This document shows positions 33,614 to 41,727 of a stretch of DNA of 42,591 bases, in pieces. Made by a program: the position numbers and the translations under genes. The DNA comes from Pseudomonadota bacterium (GTDB taxonomy: Bacteria > Pseudomonadota > Alphaproteobacteria > Rhizobiales > Xanthobacteraceae). Position 1 is the stretch's first letter; each line of letters begins with the position of its first letter. The stretch lies in NCBI GenBank assembly GCA_023386635.1, contig JAEWJH010000108.1:1-42591 (forward strand). The letters run 5' to 3'. The notes beneath the pieces were generated by a model that made no database searches, was not told the origin of the DNA, and worked only from the letters and a program-made list of their open reading frames with translations.

Positions 33614-33843
33614 AGGCCTCAGAGACTGTGGAGAACGCCGTTCGACTTTCGGCCCATCGCCACAGGTTGCCCTGATTTCGCCGCGGTCGGGTGGTCAACC
33701 GCCCTGAGGTCGGCCTTTGGCCGAGTCGTGTTGTTCCGGCGTTGTTGGTGTTTGAGTCCGCCGGGTGTTGCGTTTCGCGTCGTAAGCGTCGTGTCAGTTG
33801 CGTTTGCGTAGGTTGCGTTTGCGTCTGTTGCGTTGAGTTTGTC
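33614..33843 (+). other. Gene-free stretch with 15-bp tandem repeats, possible 3' UTR or small RNA
   Basis: No convincing protein. Near its end a unit starting GTTGCGTTTGCGT recurs with a period of 15 at 33797, 33812 and 33827 (the last degenerate), with a looser copy at 33767. It lies between the stop of the 64-residue gene and a plus-strand terminator, so it is either a 230-base 3' UTR or a separate small RNA. The cysteine-rich reading frame across it is a by-product of the repeats. Confidence 0.5.
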
Positions 33844-33879
33844 TTTGGGGAGCCCTGGTTGGCTCCCCAAACCATTTTT
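33844..33879 (+). terminator. Rho-independent terminator, plus strand
   Basis: A perfect 11-bp stem (TTTGGGGAGCC with GGCTCCCCAAA, 33844-33854 and 33861-33871) around a 6-base loop is followed by TTTTT at 33875-33879. The minus side has no T-run, so it serves plus-strand transcription from the 64-residue gene or a small RNA. Confidence 0.87.
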
Positions 33880-33925
33880 GGACCGATCATTTTAAATGGC
33901 GTGATGTGTGTGACGCTCCGCGCAC

Positions 33926-33953
33926 AAAAACCCCGGCCCTGGGGCCGGGGTTT
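33926..33953 (-). terminator. Rho-independent terminator of proB
   Basis: A perfect 12-bp stem (AAACCCCGGCCC with GGGCCGGGGTTT, 33928-33939 and 33942-33953) with A-rich sequence on its left gives GC stem plus TTTTT on the minus strand. It lies 126 bp past the proB stop. Confidence 0.88.
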
Positions 33954-34078
33954 AAGGGCGATCGGTCAATCGCCTTCACCGGTTAGGCGCCCGCCTAAAG
34001 CGCCCGTCCAAACTGCGTCGCGCTTCGTCAAAGCGCGAAACCGCGTCTGGTTCCCATCACGCTCTCGCGAGCATGACA

Positions 34079-35200
34079 TCATCCGAGCACGAGGTCGTCG
34101 CGATGGATCATCTCGGCGCGTTCGCCAGCGCCCAGGATGGTGAGGATGTCGGCCGAGCCCTTGCCGCGGATCGCCTGCGCCTCGTCGGCGTCGTAGCCGA
34201 TCAGGCCGCGGCCGATCTCCGCGCCGTCCGGTCCGCGGATCAACACCGCGTCGCCCCGGCCGAACTGGCCTTCGACGCGCACAACGCCGGCCGCGAGCAG
34301 ACTCTTGCCCCGGCGCAGCGCTGCGACCGCCCCGTCGTCGATCATCAGCGTGCCGCGCGGCTCGAGTGAGCCGGCGATCCACTTCTTGCGCGCGGTCACC
34401 GGATTGGCCGGCGTCATGAACCAGGTGCAGACGCCGCCTTTGCCGATGCTGCTCACCGGATTTTTCACGTGCCCCGGCGCGATCACCATATGCGTGCCGG
34501 CGGTGGTGGCGATCTTCGCCGCTTCGATTTTCGTAATCATGCCGCCGCGCGCGGTGGCGGAATGCGACACGCCCGCCATCGCCTCGATCTCCGGCGTGAT
34601 GCGCTCCACCAGCGGGATGAGCTTGGCGTCGCGGTTCGGTCCGGGCGGCTTGTCGTACAGCCCGTCGATGTCCGACAGCAGGATCAACAGATCCGCGCTG
34701 ACCATGGTAGCGACGCGCGCGCCGAGCCGGTCGTTGTCGCCGAAGCGGATCTCGCTGGTCGCGACCGTGTCGTTCTCGTTGATCACGGGGATCGCGCGCC
34801 ATTTCAGCAGGCGGTTGATGGTCGAGCGCGCATTGAGATAGCGGCGGCGCTCTTCCGTATCCGACAACGTGACCAGCACCTGACCGGCAGTGATGTCGTG
34901 TGCGCCCAGCACTTCCGACCAGGTGCGCGCCAGCGCGATCTGGCCGACGGCGGCGGCGGCCTGGCTCTCCTCGAGCTTCAGCGGCCCGGCGGGCAGCTTG
35001 AGCACCGCACGGCCGAGCGCGATCGAGCCCGACGACACGACCAGCACGTCGCGCTTGTCCTTGTGCAGTTGCGCGATGTCTTCGGCGAGCGAGGTCAGCC
35101 ACGCGCGCTTGATCCGGCCGGCGGCGCTGTCGACCAGCAGCGACGAGCCGACCTTGATGACGATGCGGCGGAAGGTCTTGAGCGATGGCGATTTCGGCAT
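34079..35200 (-). CDS. proB: Glutamate 5-kinase
   Basis: First step of proline synthesis: phosphorylates glutamate; usually feedback-inhibited by proline. The 373-residue protein has the amino-acid kinase domain (about residues 8-265: VIKVGSSLL, VVSSGSIALG, VINENDTVA, FGDNDRLGA) and a C-terminal PUA domain (about 283-370), the full-length bacterial layout. It lies 103 bp downstream of xerD on the same strand and is not adjacent to proA. Confidence 0.97.
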   Translation of the reverse strand: MPKSPSLKTFRRIVIKVGSSLLVDSAAGRIKRAWLTSLAEDIAQLHKDKRDVLVVSSGSIALGRAVLKLPAGPLKLEESQAAAAVGQIALARTWSEVLGAHDITAGQVLVTLSDTEERRRYLNARSTINRLLKWRAIPVINENDTVATSEIRFGDNDRLGARVATMVSADLLILLSDIDGLYDKPPGPNRDAKLIPLVERITPEIEAMAGVSHSATARGGMITKIEAAKIATTAGTHMVIAPGHVKNPVSSIGKGGVCTWFMTPANPVTARKKWIAGSLEPRGTLMIDDGAVAALRRGKSLLAAGVVRVEGQFGRGDAVLIRGPDGAEIGRGLIGYDADEAQAIRGKGSADILTILGAGERAEMIHRDDLVLG

Positions 35201-35303
35201 AGGAAAGGATGCGGGAAGCAGGATGGGACGCAGACCGGTCGGAGCGTGCGGAATTTCCTAGCACGCGGGGTCGGATTTGGCGAAGGGGGAGAGTCGCGCG
35301 CCG

Positions 35304-36239
35304 CTACTTGTCCGAGAGCGGGTGCAGGTCGCGCACCAGGCTCTTCAGCCGATCCTCGAGCACGTGGGTGTAAATCTGCGTGGTCGAGATGTCGGCATGG
35401 CCGAGCAGCGTCTGCACGATCCGCAAATCGGCGCCGTTGTGCAGCAGGTGACTGGCGAACGCATGCCGCAGCACATGCGGGCTGATGCGCGCGGCGGCGA
35501 TGCCCGCGCGGGCGGCGAGCGTCTTCAGGTCGCGGGCGAAATGTTGGCGCGTCAGGTGGCCGCTATCGCCGAATGACGGAAACAGCCATTTCGATTTTGC
35601 GGTCTCCTCGGGCAGCATCGCCAGATAGGCGGCCATGCTCTTGCGCGCGGCGTCGTTGAGCGGCACGAGGCGCTCGCGGCCGCCCTTGCCGCGGATCACA
35701 AGCATCCGCTGATCCTTGCGCGCGGCGGCGGCCGGCAGCGCCACCAGCTCCGAGACGCGCAGGCCGGTGGCGTAAACCACTTCAAGAAGACACATCAGCC
35801 GCATCGCGCGCAGTTTCGCGCCGGGCTGTTCCGCCTCGTCGACGGCCGCGCGCGCGGTGGCGAGCAGATGGTCGACTTCGGCGACGGTCAGCACTTTCGG
35901 GATCGTCAGCCCGCGGCGCGGGCCGGCCAGCACCGCGGCCGGATCGTCACCGCGGTGACCCTCCGCGTAGAGGAAGCGGAACAACTGCCGCGTCGCCGAC
36001 AATTTGCGTGCGACGCTGGTGCTCTTGAAGCCGCGATCGGCGAGATCGGCGAGGTAATCGCGCAGGGCCTGCGTCGTCGCGTCGGCGAAACCGTGGCCCT
36101 GCGTACCGAGGAACGCGGCAAGGTCCGCGAGATCGCGACGATAGGCATCGAGCGTGTTGGCGCCGGCGCCGCGCTCGGCTGCCAGCATGTCGAGGAACAG
36201 CCGCGTCAGGGTGTCGTTGGGGCGCGCGGCCGCGCTCAT
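35304..36239 (-). CDS. xerD: Tyrosine recombinase XerD
   Basis: Partner of XerC in chromosome dimer resolution at dif, acting under FtsK. The 311-residue protein has the N-terminal core-binding domain (about residues 8-95) and catalytic residues Arg161 in ATGLRVSEL, Lys185 in RGKGGRER, His255 and Arg258 in PHVLRHAF, His281 in LLGHADI and Tyr290. The motifs ISPHVLRHAFASHLLHNGAD and HADISTTQIYTHV are strongly XerD-like. Its ATG lies one base after the stop of the 48-residue gene, so the two are coupled. Confidence 0.94.
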   Translation of the reverse strand: MSAAARPNDTLTRLFLDMLAAERGAGANTLDAYRRDLADLAAFLGTQGHGFADATTQALRDYLADLADRGFKSTSVARKLSATRQLFRFLYAEGHRGDDPAAVLAGPRRGLTIPKVLTVAEVDHLLATARAAVDEAEQPGAKLRAMRLMCLLEVVYATGLRVSELVALPAAAARKDQRMLVIRGKGGRERLVPLNDAARKSMAAYLAMLPEETAKSKWLFPSFGDSGHLTRQHFARDLKTLAARAGIAAARISPHVLRHAFASHLLHNGADLRIVQTLLGHADISTTQIYTHVLEDRLKSLVRDLHPLSDK

Positions 36240-36240
36240 C

Positions 36241-36387
36241 TCAGCGCTTCAGGAAGTTCTGCGGCGGCACGGTGACGGTGATCTCGCGCTGCTTGAGCGG
36301 AACGAAGTTGGCGAGCGCGAACACGATCCCGTAGCCGATACCGACAATGACGCCGACGATGAACAGGAAGCGGATCAGACTGGGCAT
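36241..36387 (-). CDS. 48-residue single-span membrane peptide
   Basis: A small ORF easily missed because of its length. The peptide starts MPSLIRFLFIVGVIVGIGYG, has one membrane helix (about residues 4-27), then a short likely periplasmic part with PLKQREITVTVPPQNFLKR. It has a Shine-Dalgarno (AGGT 5 bases before the ATG), and its TGA is separated from the xerD ATG by one base, which argues strongly that it is translated. I recall similar short proteins before xerD in rhizobia, annotated as hypothetical. Function unknown. Confidence 0.85.
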   Translation of the reverse strand: MPSLIRFLFIVGVIVGIGYGIVFALANFVPLKQREITVTVPPQNFLKR

Positions 36388-36557
36388 GCCGGACCTCGCT
36401 CAAAGCAAAAGGGAATCGGAGATCATGGAACCCGGTAGCACAGGTTGTGGGCGATCCGACACGGTTTGGCCCCGCCCGGACCGGTTGTCGAGCGCCGGTT
36501 GTATCGCCCGGCGTATTATGATGGAACCATGGGTAAGGATTGGAAAGACCCTGCCGG

Positions 36558-37181
36558 ATGACCGGATCGGACAAAACGCAAGCGCCTCATAAAGACGGCG
36601 CGACGGAGGGTGCTCCCCATGAGACGGAGCGCCGCATCGCGCAGGCGCTGGGGCGTCGATCCGTCGTGCTGGTCGGCATGATGGGCGCGGGAAAGTCCTC
36701 GGTCGGGCGGCGGCTGGCGGCCCGGCTCGGCATGCCGTTTGTCGATGCCGATACCGAGATCGAGAAAGCGGCCGGTATGCGCATTCCCGATATCTTCGCG
36801 ACCCGGGGTGAACCGGAGTTCCGCCTCGGCGAGGCGCGGGTGATCGCCCGCCTGCTCGACGATGGGCCGCAGGTGCTGGCGACCGGCGGCGGCGCGGTGA
36901 TGAATGCGGGCACCCGCGACCTCATTCGCGAGAAAGGCGTCTCGGTCTGGCTCAAGGCCGATCTCGACGTGCTGTTGCGGCGGACCAAGCGCCGCGGCGA
37001 CCGGCCGCTGGCCGACCGGCTGAAGGATCTGTTGCCGGAGCGCGAACCGGTCTATGCGCAGGCGGATCTGATCGTGCAGTCGCGCGAGGAGCCGCACGAG
37101 GTGATTGTCGATGAAGTGGTGGCGGCGCTGATGACGCATCTGAACGCGAACGAAACGGTCCCGGCGGGAGCGGCGTCATGA
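36558..37181 (+). CDS. aroK: Shikimate kinase
   Basis: Phosphorylates shikimate with ATP in aromatic amino acid synthesis. The 207-residue protein has the P-loop GMMGAGKSSVGRRLA (about residues 41-55), the shikimate-binding DADTEIE and Arg in RGEPEFR, the GGGAV motif, and the lid Arg in RGDRPLA. A 30-residue N-terminal extension precedes the core, common in alphaproteobacteria. I chose ATG 36558; a TTG at 36540 is possible. It overlaps aroB by 4 bp (ATGA). Confidence 0.96.
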   Translation: MTGSDKTQAPHKDGATEGAPHETERRIAQALGRRSVVLVGMMGAGKSSVGRRLAARLGMPFVDADTEIEKAAGMRIPDIFATRGEPEFRLGEARVIARLLDDGPQVLATGGGAVMNAGTRDLIREKGVSVWLKADLDVLLRRTKRRGDRPLADRLKDLLPEREPVYAQADLIVQSREEPHEVIVDEVVAALMTHLNANETVPAGAAS

Positions 37182-38323
37182 CCGCTGCCGCCATGACCGC
37201 CGCGCGCACCGGCAACCCGATCACCGTCGAGGTGGCGCTCGGTGCGCGCAGCTATGACATCGTCATCGGCCGTGGGCTGGTGGCGACGCTGGGCGAGCGC
37301 ATCGCCGCCCTCAAGCCCGGCGCCAAGACCGCGATCCTTACCGACGCGACGGTGGCGGGCCTGCATCTCGCTGCGGTCGAGGCGGCGCTGACGGCGGCGA
37401 ATATTCCCTCGTCGCGTGTCGTCGTCGCGGCGGGCGAGGGCTCGAAAAGCTTTTCGACCTTCGAGCGCGTCTGCGATGAATTCCTCGCGCTGCGGCTCGA
37501 GCGCGGCGATCTGGTGATCGCGCTCGGCGGCGGCGTGATCGGCGATCTTGCCGGCTTTACCGCGTCCTGCATCCGGCGCGGGCTCGATTTCGTGCAGGTG
37601 CCGACAACCTTGCTGGCGCAGGTGGATTCGTCGGTCGGCGGCAAGACCGGCATCAACTCGCGCCATGGCAAAAATCTGATCGGCGCGTTTCACCAGCCCG
37701 TTCTGGTGGTGGCGGATACCGCGGTGCTCGATACGCTGCCGCGCCGCGACTTCGCCGCCGGCTATGCCGAGATGGCGAAATACGGGTTGCTGGGCGATGC
37801 CAAGTTTTTCGCGTGGCTGGAGACGCACTGGCAGGACGTGTTTGCCGGCACGCCCGCGCGCGATGAGGCGATCGCGGTGTGCTGTCGCGGCAAGGCGGGG
37901 ATCGTCGCCCGCGACGAGCGTGAGAGCGGCGAACGCGCGCTGCTCAATCTCGGGCACACTTTCGGTCATGCGTTCGAGGCGGCGGCCGGTTTCTCCGATC
38001 GTCTGCTGCACGGCGAGGCGGTGGCGTTCGGCATGGTGCTGGCGTTCGGCTATTCCGCGCGCTGCGGATTGATCGCGCCGGCGCTGACCGAACGGGTCGT
38101 GCGCCATCTTGCGGCGGTCGGGTTGCCGACCAAACTCGGCGATCTGCGCGGGCCGCTGCCCGACGCGGACCGGCTGATGGAATTGATCGCGCAAGACAAG
38201 AAAGTAAAGCGCGGCAAGCTCACCTTCATTCTGGTCCGCGAGATCGGCCAGGCGTTCGTCGTACCCGATGTCGATCCGGCCGATGTGCGCGCATTCCTCG
38301 CGGAGATACTGGCTCAACGATGA
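37178..38323 (+). CDS. aroB: 3-dehydroquinate synthase
   Basis: Second step of the shikimate pathway, converting DAHP to 3-dehydroquinate with NAD and a metal ion. The 381-residue protein has the NAD-binding ALGGGVIGDLAGFTAS, the substrate loop PTTLLAQVDSSVGGKTGIN, and metal ligands in GYAEMAKYG (Glu) and GHTFGHAFE (His). Its ATG overlaps the aroK stop and its TGA overlaps the next start (ATGA both times), so the three genes form a tight operon. Confidence 0.97.
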   Translation: MTAAAMTAARTGNPITVEVALGARSYDIVIGRGLVATLGERIAALKPGAKTAILTDATVAGLHLAAVEAALTAANIPSSRVVVAAGEGSKSFSTFERVCDEFLALRLERGDLVIALGGGVIGDLAGFTASCIRRGLDFVQVPTTLLAQVDSSVGGKTGINSRHGKNLIGAFHQPVLVVADTAVLDTLPRRDFAAGYAEMAKYGLLGDAKFFAWLETHWQDVFAGTPARDEAIAVCCRGKAGIVARDERESGERALLNLGHTFGHAFEAAAGFSDRLLHGEAVAFGMVLAFGYSARCGLIAPALTERVVRHLAAVGLPTKLGDLRGPLPDADRLMELIAQDKKVKRGKLTFILVREIGQAFVVPDVDPADVRAFLAEILAQR

Positions 38324-39606
38324 CGCTGGTTGATTGGCTTTCGCTTGGCGTCGTTCTGATCAGCCTGCTGCTGTCGGCCTTCTTTTCCGCCAGCGAGACG
38401 GCGATGACGGCGTCGTCGCGTGCGCGTCTGTCGCGCCTGCAGAAGCAGGGGCAGCCGAAGGCCGGGCTGGTGCGCCGCCTGCTCGATGCGCGCGAGCGGC
38501 TGATCGGCGCCATGCTGGTCGGCAACAACATTGCCAATATCGGCGCGTCGACGCTGACCACCGGCTTGCTGCTCGCCTGGTTCGGCGATGTCGGCGTGCT
38601 GTACGCGACGGTGGTGATGAGCGTGCTCGTCATCGTCTTCGCCGAGGTGATGCCGAAGACCGCGGCGATCGTCGCGCCGGAGCGGCTGGCGATTTTCCTG
38701 GCGCGGCCGGTAAGCTGGGTCGTTCGGCTGCTCGGGCCGATCATGGTGGCGATCGAGGCGATCTCGCGCACCCTGCTGCTGCCGTTCGGCATCCGCGTCG
38801 GCGAGAACCAGTCGATCCTGTCGGCGCATGAGGAACTGCGCGGCGCGGTCGACTATCTGCACAGTGAAGGCGGAGTGGAGAAGCGCGACCGTGACATGTT
38901 CGGCGGCATTCTCGATCTGCGCGAACTCGAAGTCTCGGACGTGATGGTCCACCGCACCAAGATGCTGACCATCAATGCCGACGATCCGCCGGAGGCGATC
39001 GTCAATGCGATGATCGCCGCGCCGGTGACGCGCCTGCCGTTCTGGCGCGAGAAGCCGGAGAACATCATCGGCGTGGTGCACGTCAAGGACCTACTGCGCG
39101 CGCTGCATGCGGTTGATGGCGACACGGCCAAGGTCGACATTCCGGCGCTGATGTCGGCGCCGTGGTTCGTGCCGGAGACCCGGCCGTTGTCGGAACAGCT
39201 CGCTGCGTTCCGCCGCCGCAAGACGCCGTTCGCACTGGTGGTCGACGAGTACGGCGAGGTGATGGGCCTCGTCACGCTCGAGGACATCATCGAGGAGATC
39301 GTCGGCGATATCACCGACGAGCACGACGTCGCCGTGCCGGGCGTGCGCCGCCTTCCGGACGGTTCGGTGAATGTGGACGGTGCGGTGCCGATCCGCGACC
39401 TCAACCGGGTGATGGACTGGAATCTGCCGGACGAGGAGGCGACCACCATTGCGGGTCTCGTGATTCACGAAGCACGGTTGATCCCCGAGCCTGGGCAGAG
39501 CTTCACTTTCTACGGGTTTCGCTTCCGGGTGCTGCGGCGCACGCGTAACCGCCTGACGTCGTTGCGGATTGAGCCGATCTCGCGGGCAGCCCAGACGGGC
39601 GCCTGA
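38320..39606 (+). CDS. CNNM/CorC (hemolysin-like) membrane protein
   Basis: Predicted inner-membrane divalent-cation (Mg or Co) transport protein of the CNNM/CorC family. The 428-residue protein has a DUF21 membrane domain (about residues 1-170, several hydrophobic segments, GNNIANIGAS, AEVMPKTAAIVAPE), two CBS domains (about 195-325, DVMVHRTKML to VTLEDIIEEIVGDI) and a C-terminal CorC/HlyC domain (about 345-420). The name hemolysin is historical; there is no evidence of toxicity. Translationally coupled to aroB. Confidence 0.93.
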   Translation: MTLVDWLSLGVVLISLLLSAFFSASETAMTASSRARLSRLQKQGQPKAGLVRRLLDARERLIGAMLVGNNIANIGASTLTTGLLLAWFGDVGVLYATVVMSVLVIVFAEVMPKTAAIVAPERLAIFLARPVSWVVRLLGPIMVAIEAISRTLLLPFGIRVGENQSILSAHEELRGAVDYLHSEGGVEKRDRDMFGGILDLRELEVSDVMVHRTKMLTINADDPPEAIVNAMIAAPVTRLPFWREKPENIIGVVHVKDLLRALHAVDGDTAKVDIPALMSAPWFVPETRPLSEQLAAFRRRKTPFALVVDEYGEVMGLVTLEDIIEEIVGDITDEHDVAVPGVRRLPDGSVNVDGAVPIRDLNRVMDWNLPDEEATTIAGLVIHEARLIPEPGQSFTFYGFRFRVLRRTRNRLTSLRIEPISRAAQTGA

Positions 39607-39694
39607 ACGGCTCAATCCGCCGAACTTTTGCTGGTATCAATTTTGAATGCTACCTTAGGTTGTCTTTGATTCGGACGGCAACCCGAGGACCGAC

Positions 39695-40645
39695 ATGCAT
39701 CGCCGCTACGATTCCACGAACATCCCGATCGAACTGCTGCGCACCCTGGTCACGGTGAGTGAACTCGGCACTCTGACCAAGGCAGCGGATGCGCAGCGGC
39801 TCACCCAGCCGGCGGTCAGCGCGCAAATCCGCAGGTTGCAGCAGATCGTCGGCGCGGAACTGCTGGAGAAGAACGGCAGCAGCCTGCGCATCACCGCCTG
39901 CGGCGAGATGGTGGTGCGCTACGCGCAGCGCATCCTCGCCATGAACGACCAGATCCTGCTGCAATCGCGGATGAAGCCGGACCGTGCGGCGACGCGGATC
40001 GGTTTGTGCAGCGACGTCGCCGCATACGCTTTGCCGCCGCTGCTCGCGGCGTTGACCGGCATGGAGCGCGGTCAACAGCCGGTGATCGAATGTCTCGGTA
40101 CGCAGGAACTGGGGCAGCGGCTCGCGAACGGCTACGTCGATCTCGCGGTGTTGCCGGTGGGCGCGCCGACGGCGCCCGGTCTTGCTTCGATCCGCTGGCA
40201 GGAGCCGCTCGGCTGGCTGTGCGCGCGCGATTTCCTGCTGAGTCCGGGCAAACCGATCCCGCTGATCGGCAGCAGCGGATCCTTCGTGCACAAGCTCGCG
40301 ATCGCGACGCTCGATCAGTCCGGCCAGCTCTACGCCACCGCATTCACGGCTGCGGACTGGAGCGCGCGCCTCGCGGCGGTACGCAACGGCTTCGGCTATC
40401 TGGTCGCGCCGGCCCGGCTGGCCGACCAGACGATAAAGGCCGCTCGCGAACATTTTCTGCCGGCGCTGCCGCCATTCGACATCGGCGTGTTCATCCGTCC
40501 CGACGCCGGGCCGCACCGATTTTCGCGCGTGCTTGATGTGCTGGTGGAAGCGGTGCGCAAGCCGGTCGCGGTGTGCGAATCGGCGCCGTCGTCCCGCCGG
40601 CGCGAACGCGCATCAGCGTTCGTGATGGAATCGCAAAAACTCTAA
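39695..40645 (+). CDS. LysR-family transcriptional regulator
   Basis: The 316-residue protein has an N-terminal winged helix-turn-helix (about residues 11-70, LLRTLVTVSELGTLTKAADA then LTQPAVSAQIRRLQ) and a LysR substrate-binding domain (about 98-290). The length is typical. The ligand and target are unknown. LysR regulators often control a divergent neighbour, but the gene upstream (CorC family) runs the same way and is 88 bp off, so no target is evident. The TadE-like gene follows on the same strand. Confidence 0.94.
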   Translation: MHRRYDSTNIPIELLRTLVTVSELGTLTKAADAQRLTQPAVSAQIRRLQQIVGAELLEKNGSSLRITACGEMVVRYAQRILAMNDQILLQSRMKPDRAATRIGLCSDVAAYALPPLLAALTGMERGQQPVIECLGTQELGQRLANGYVDLAVLPVGAPTAPGLASIRWQEPLGWLCARDFLLSPGKPIPLIGSSGSFVHKLAIATLDQSGQLYATAFTAADWSARLAAVRNGFGYLVAPARLADQTIKAAREHFLPALPPFDIGVFIRPDAGPHRFSRVLDVLVEAVRKPVAVCESAPSSRRRERASAFVMESQKL

Positions 40646-40710
40646 GGGTGCCGGCGATCCCCCGTTCGTCGTTTACCGGGTTTGCGACAGGCGGGACGCA
40701 TCCTGACGGC

Positions 40711-41130
40711 ATGCGCGTCGAATCGTTCATTCCGTCACTCTTGATTTCGCTTCGCTCCTGTCATCGCGGCACGTCGGCGATCGAATTCGCGATCGTCGTT
40801 CCTGTGTTCGTGATGCTGCTGTTCGGAATGATCACCTACGGCAGTTATCTGGCCGTGGTGCATGGCGTGCAGCAACTGGTCGCCGAGGCGGCGCGTGCAT
40901 CAGTGTCCGGCATAACGGATGACGAACGCAACGCGCTCGCGCGCGGCTATATCGACGGAAATATCGGTGCTTACCCGCTGTTGTCGGCGCGGTACCTGAC
41001 GCTCGACAGCACCCGCACCGATCCGACCAGCGGCGTGTTCTCGGTGACCGTGCACTACGATTTGTCGGACATGCCACTGTTCGCGATGCCGAGCATCGTT
41101 CCGACGCCGGGGGCGGTGCTGGTGAACTAG
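40711..41130 (+). CDS. TadE-like pilus assembly protein
   Basis: The 139-residue protein has a short basic leader, then the pseudopilin-like segment RGTSAIEFAIVVPVFVMLLF with one membrane helix (about residues 26-52) and a periplasmic C-terminus. The G-T-S-A-I-E-F pattern is the hallmark of TadE-type minor pseudopilins processed by TadV, used by Flp/Tad pili. No other tad gene is in the window. The start is uncertain because no ribosome site is clear; an earlier in-frame start exists but is inside lysR. Confidence 0.85.
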   Translation: MRVESFIPSLLISLRSCHRGTSAIEFAIVVPVFVMLLFGMITYGSYLAVVHGVQQLVAEAARASVSGITDDERNALARGYIDGNIGAYPLLSARYLTLDSTRTDPTSGVFSVTVHYDLSDMPLFAMPSIVPTPGAVLVN

Positions 41131-41209
41131 AGCAAACCATTCCGTTCCCGGCGTGGCTCTGTCTGACCACGACCGGAAGGCAAGGCCGGAACCGCGCCCG
41201 GCTTTGTAG

Positions 41210-41247
41210 GAGAGGCGCCTGTTGCCCGCAGGCGCCTCTCACTTTTT
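41210..41247 (+). terminator. Rho-independent terminator after the TadE-like gene
   Basis: A perfect 12-bp stem (GAGAGGCGCCTG with CAGGCGCCTCTC, 41210-41221 and 41229-41240) with a 7-base loop is followed by ACTTTTT. It lies between the convergent tadE-like and bolA genes. Confidence 0.9.
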
Positions 41248-41261
41248 CGGAGAGCGAGACG

Positions 41262-41552
41262 TTAGCGTGGTTTCGGGCCGGGGTGGTTCTCGCCCGGCGC
41301 GGCGGCATGGATCGCGAGCGCGTGGACGCCGCCCGCGAGTTCGGAGGCGAGCGTCGCATTGATCATGCGATGGCGCTCCAGCCGGCTCTTTCCGACGAAG
41401 GCCTCCGACACAATATAGACGCGGTAATGGGTTTGACCTTCCGGCCGGTGTCCGGCATGACCTGCGTGCAGGTGGGACTCGTCCTCGACGGCGAGGCTCT
41501 GCGGGGCGAAAGCCCGGGTCAATTTATCGGTCATCAGATCGGCGGTGCGCAT
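41262..41552 (-). CDS. bolA: BolA-family protein
   Basis: Small protein that partners monothiol glutaredoxins in iron-sulfur handling and can act as a regulator. The 96-residue protein has the family pattern ESHLHAGHAGHRPEG, HYRVYIVSEAF, KSRLERHRMIN and GGVHALAIHAAAP. The His in GHAG is the likely iron-sulfur ligand. The start may be the Met six codons later. Divergent from the DnaJ-like gene (175 bp between), a neighbourhood that recurs in rhizobia. Confidence 0.94.
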   Translation of the reverse strand: MRTADLMTDKLTRAFAPQSLAVEDESHLHAGHAGHRPEGQTHYRVYIVSEAFVGKSRLERHRMINATLASELAGGVHALAIHAAAPGENHPGPKPR

Positions 41553-41727
41553 GCTGTCGCTTAACGGACGGCAGGCGTCAGCGTCAATGGTGTCAAAAAA
41601 GGCCGGAGCGATCCGTCGTTGCGTAAGATTTTTTTGATTAAACCGCGATGACGCAAGCCACCTGTTCGCGTCGGGCAGGAGTCAAGACCTTGCGTTGCGG
41701 TCGCCTCCTTTTGCATAATGAACGGTC

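Noticed and set aside
33691..34143. Cysteine- and valine-rich open frame on the plus strand
   Set aside because: The Cys/Val pattern is produced by the 15-bp DNA repeats, the frame crosses two terminators and runs into proB antisense.
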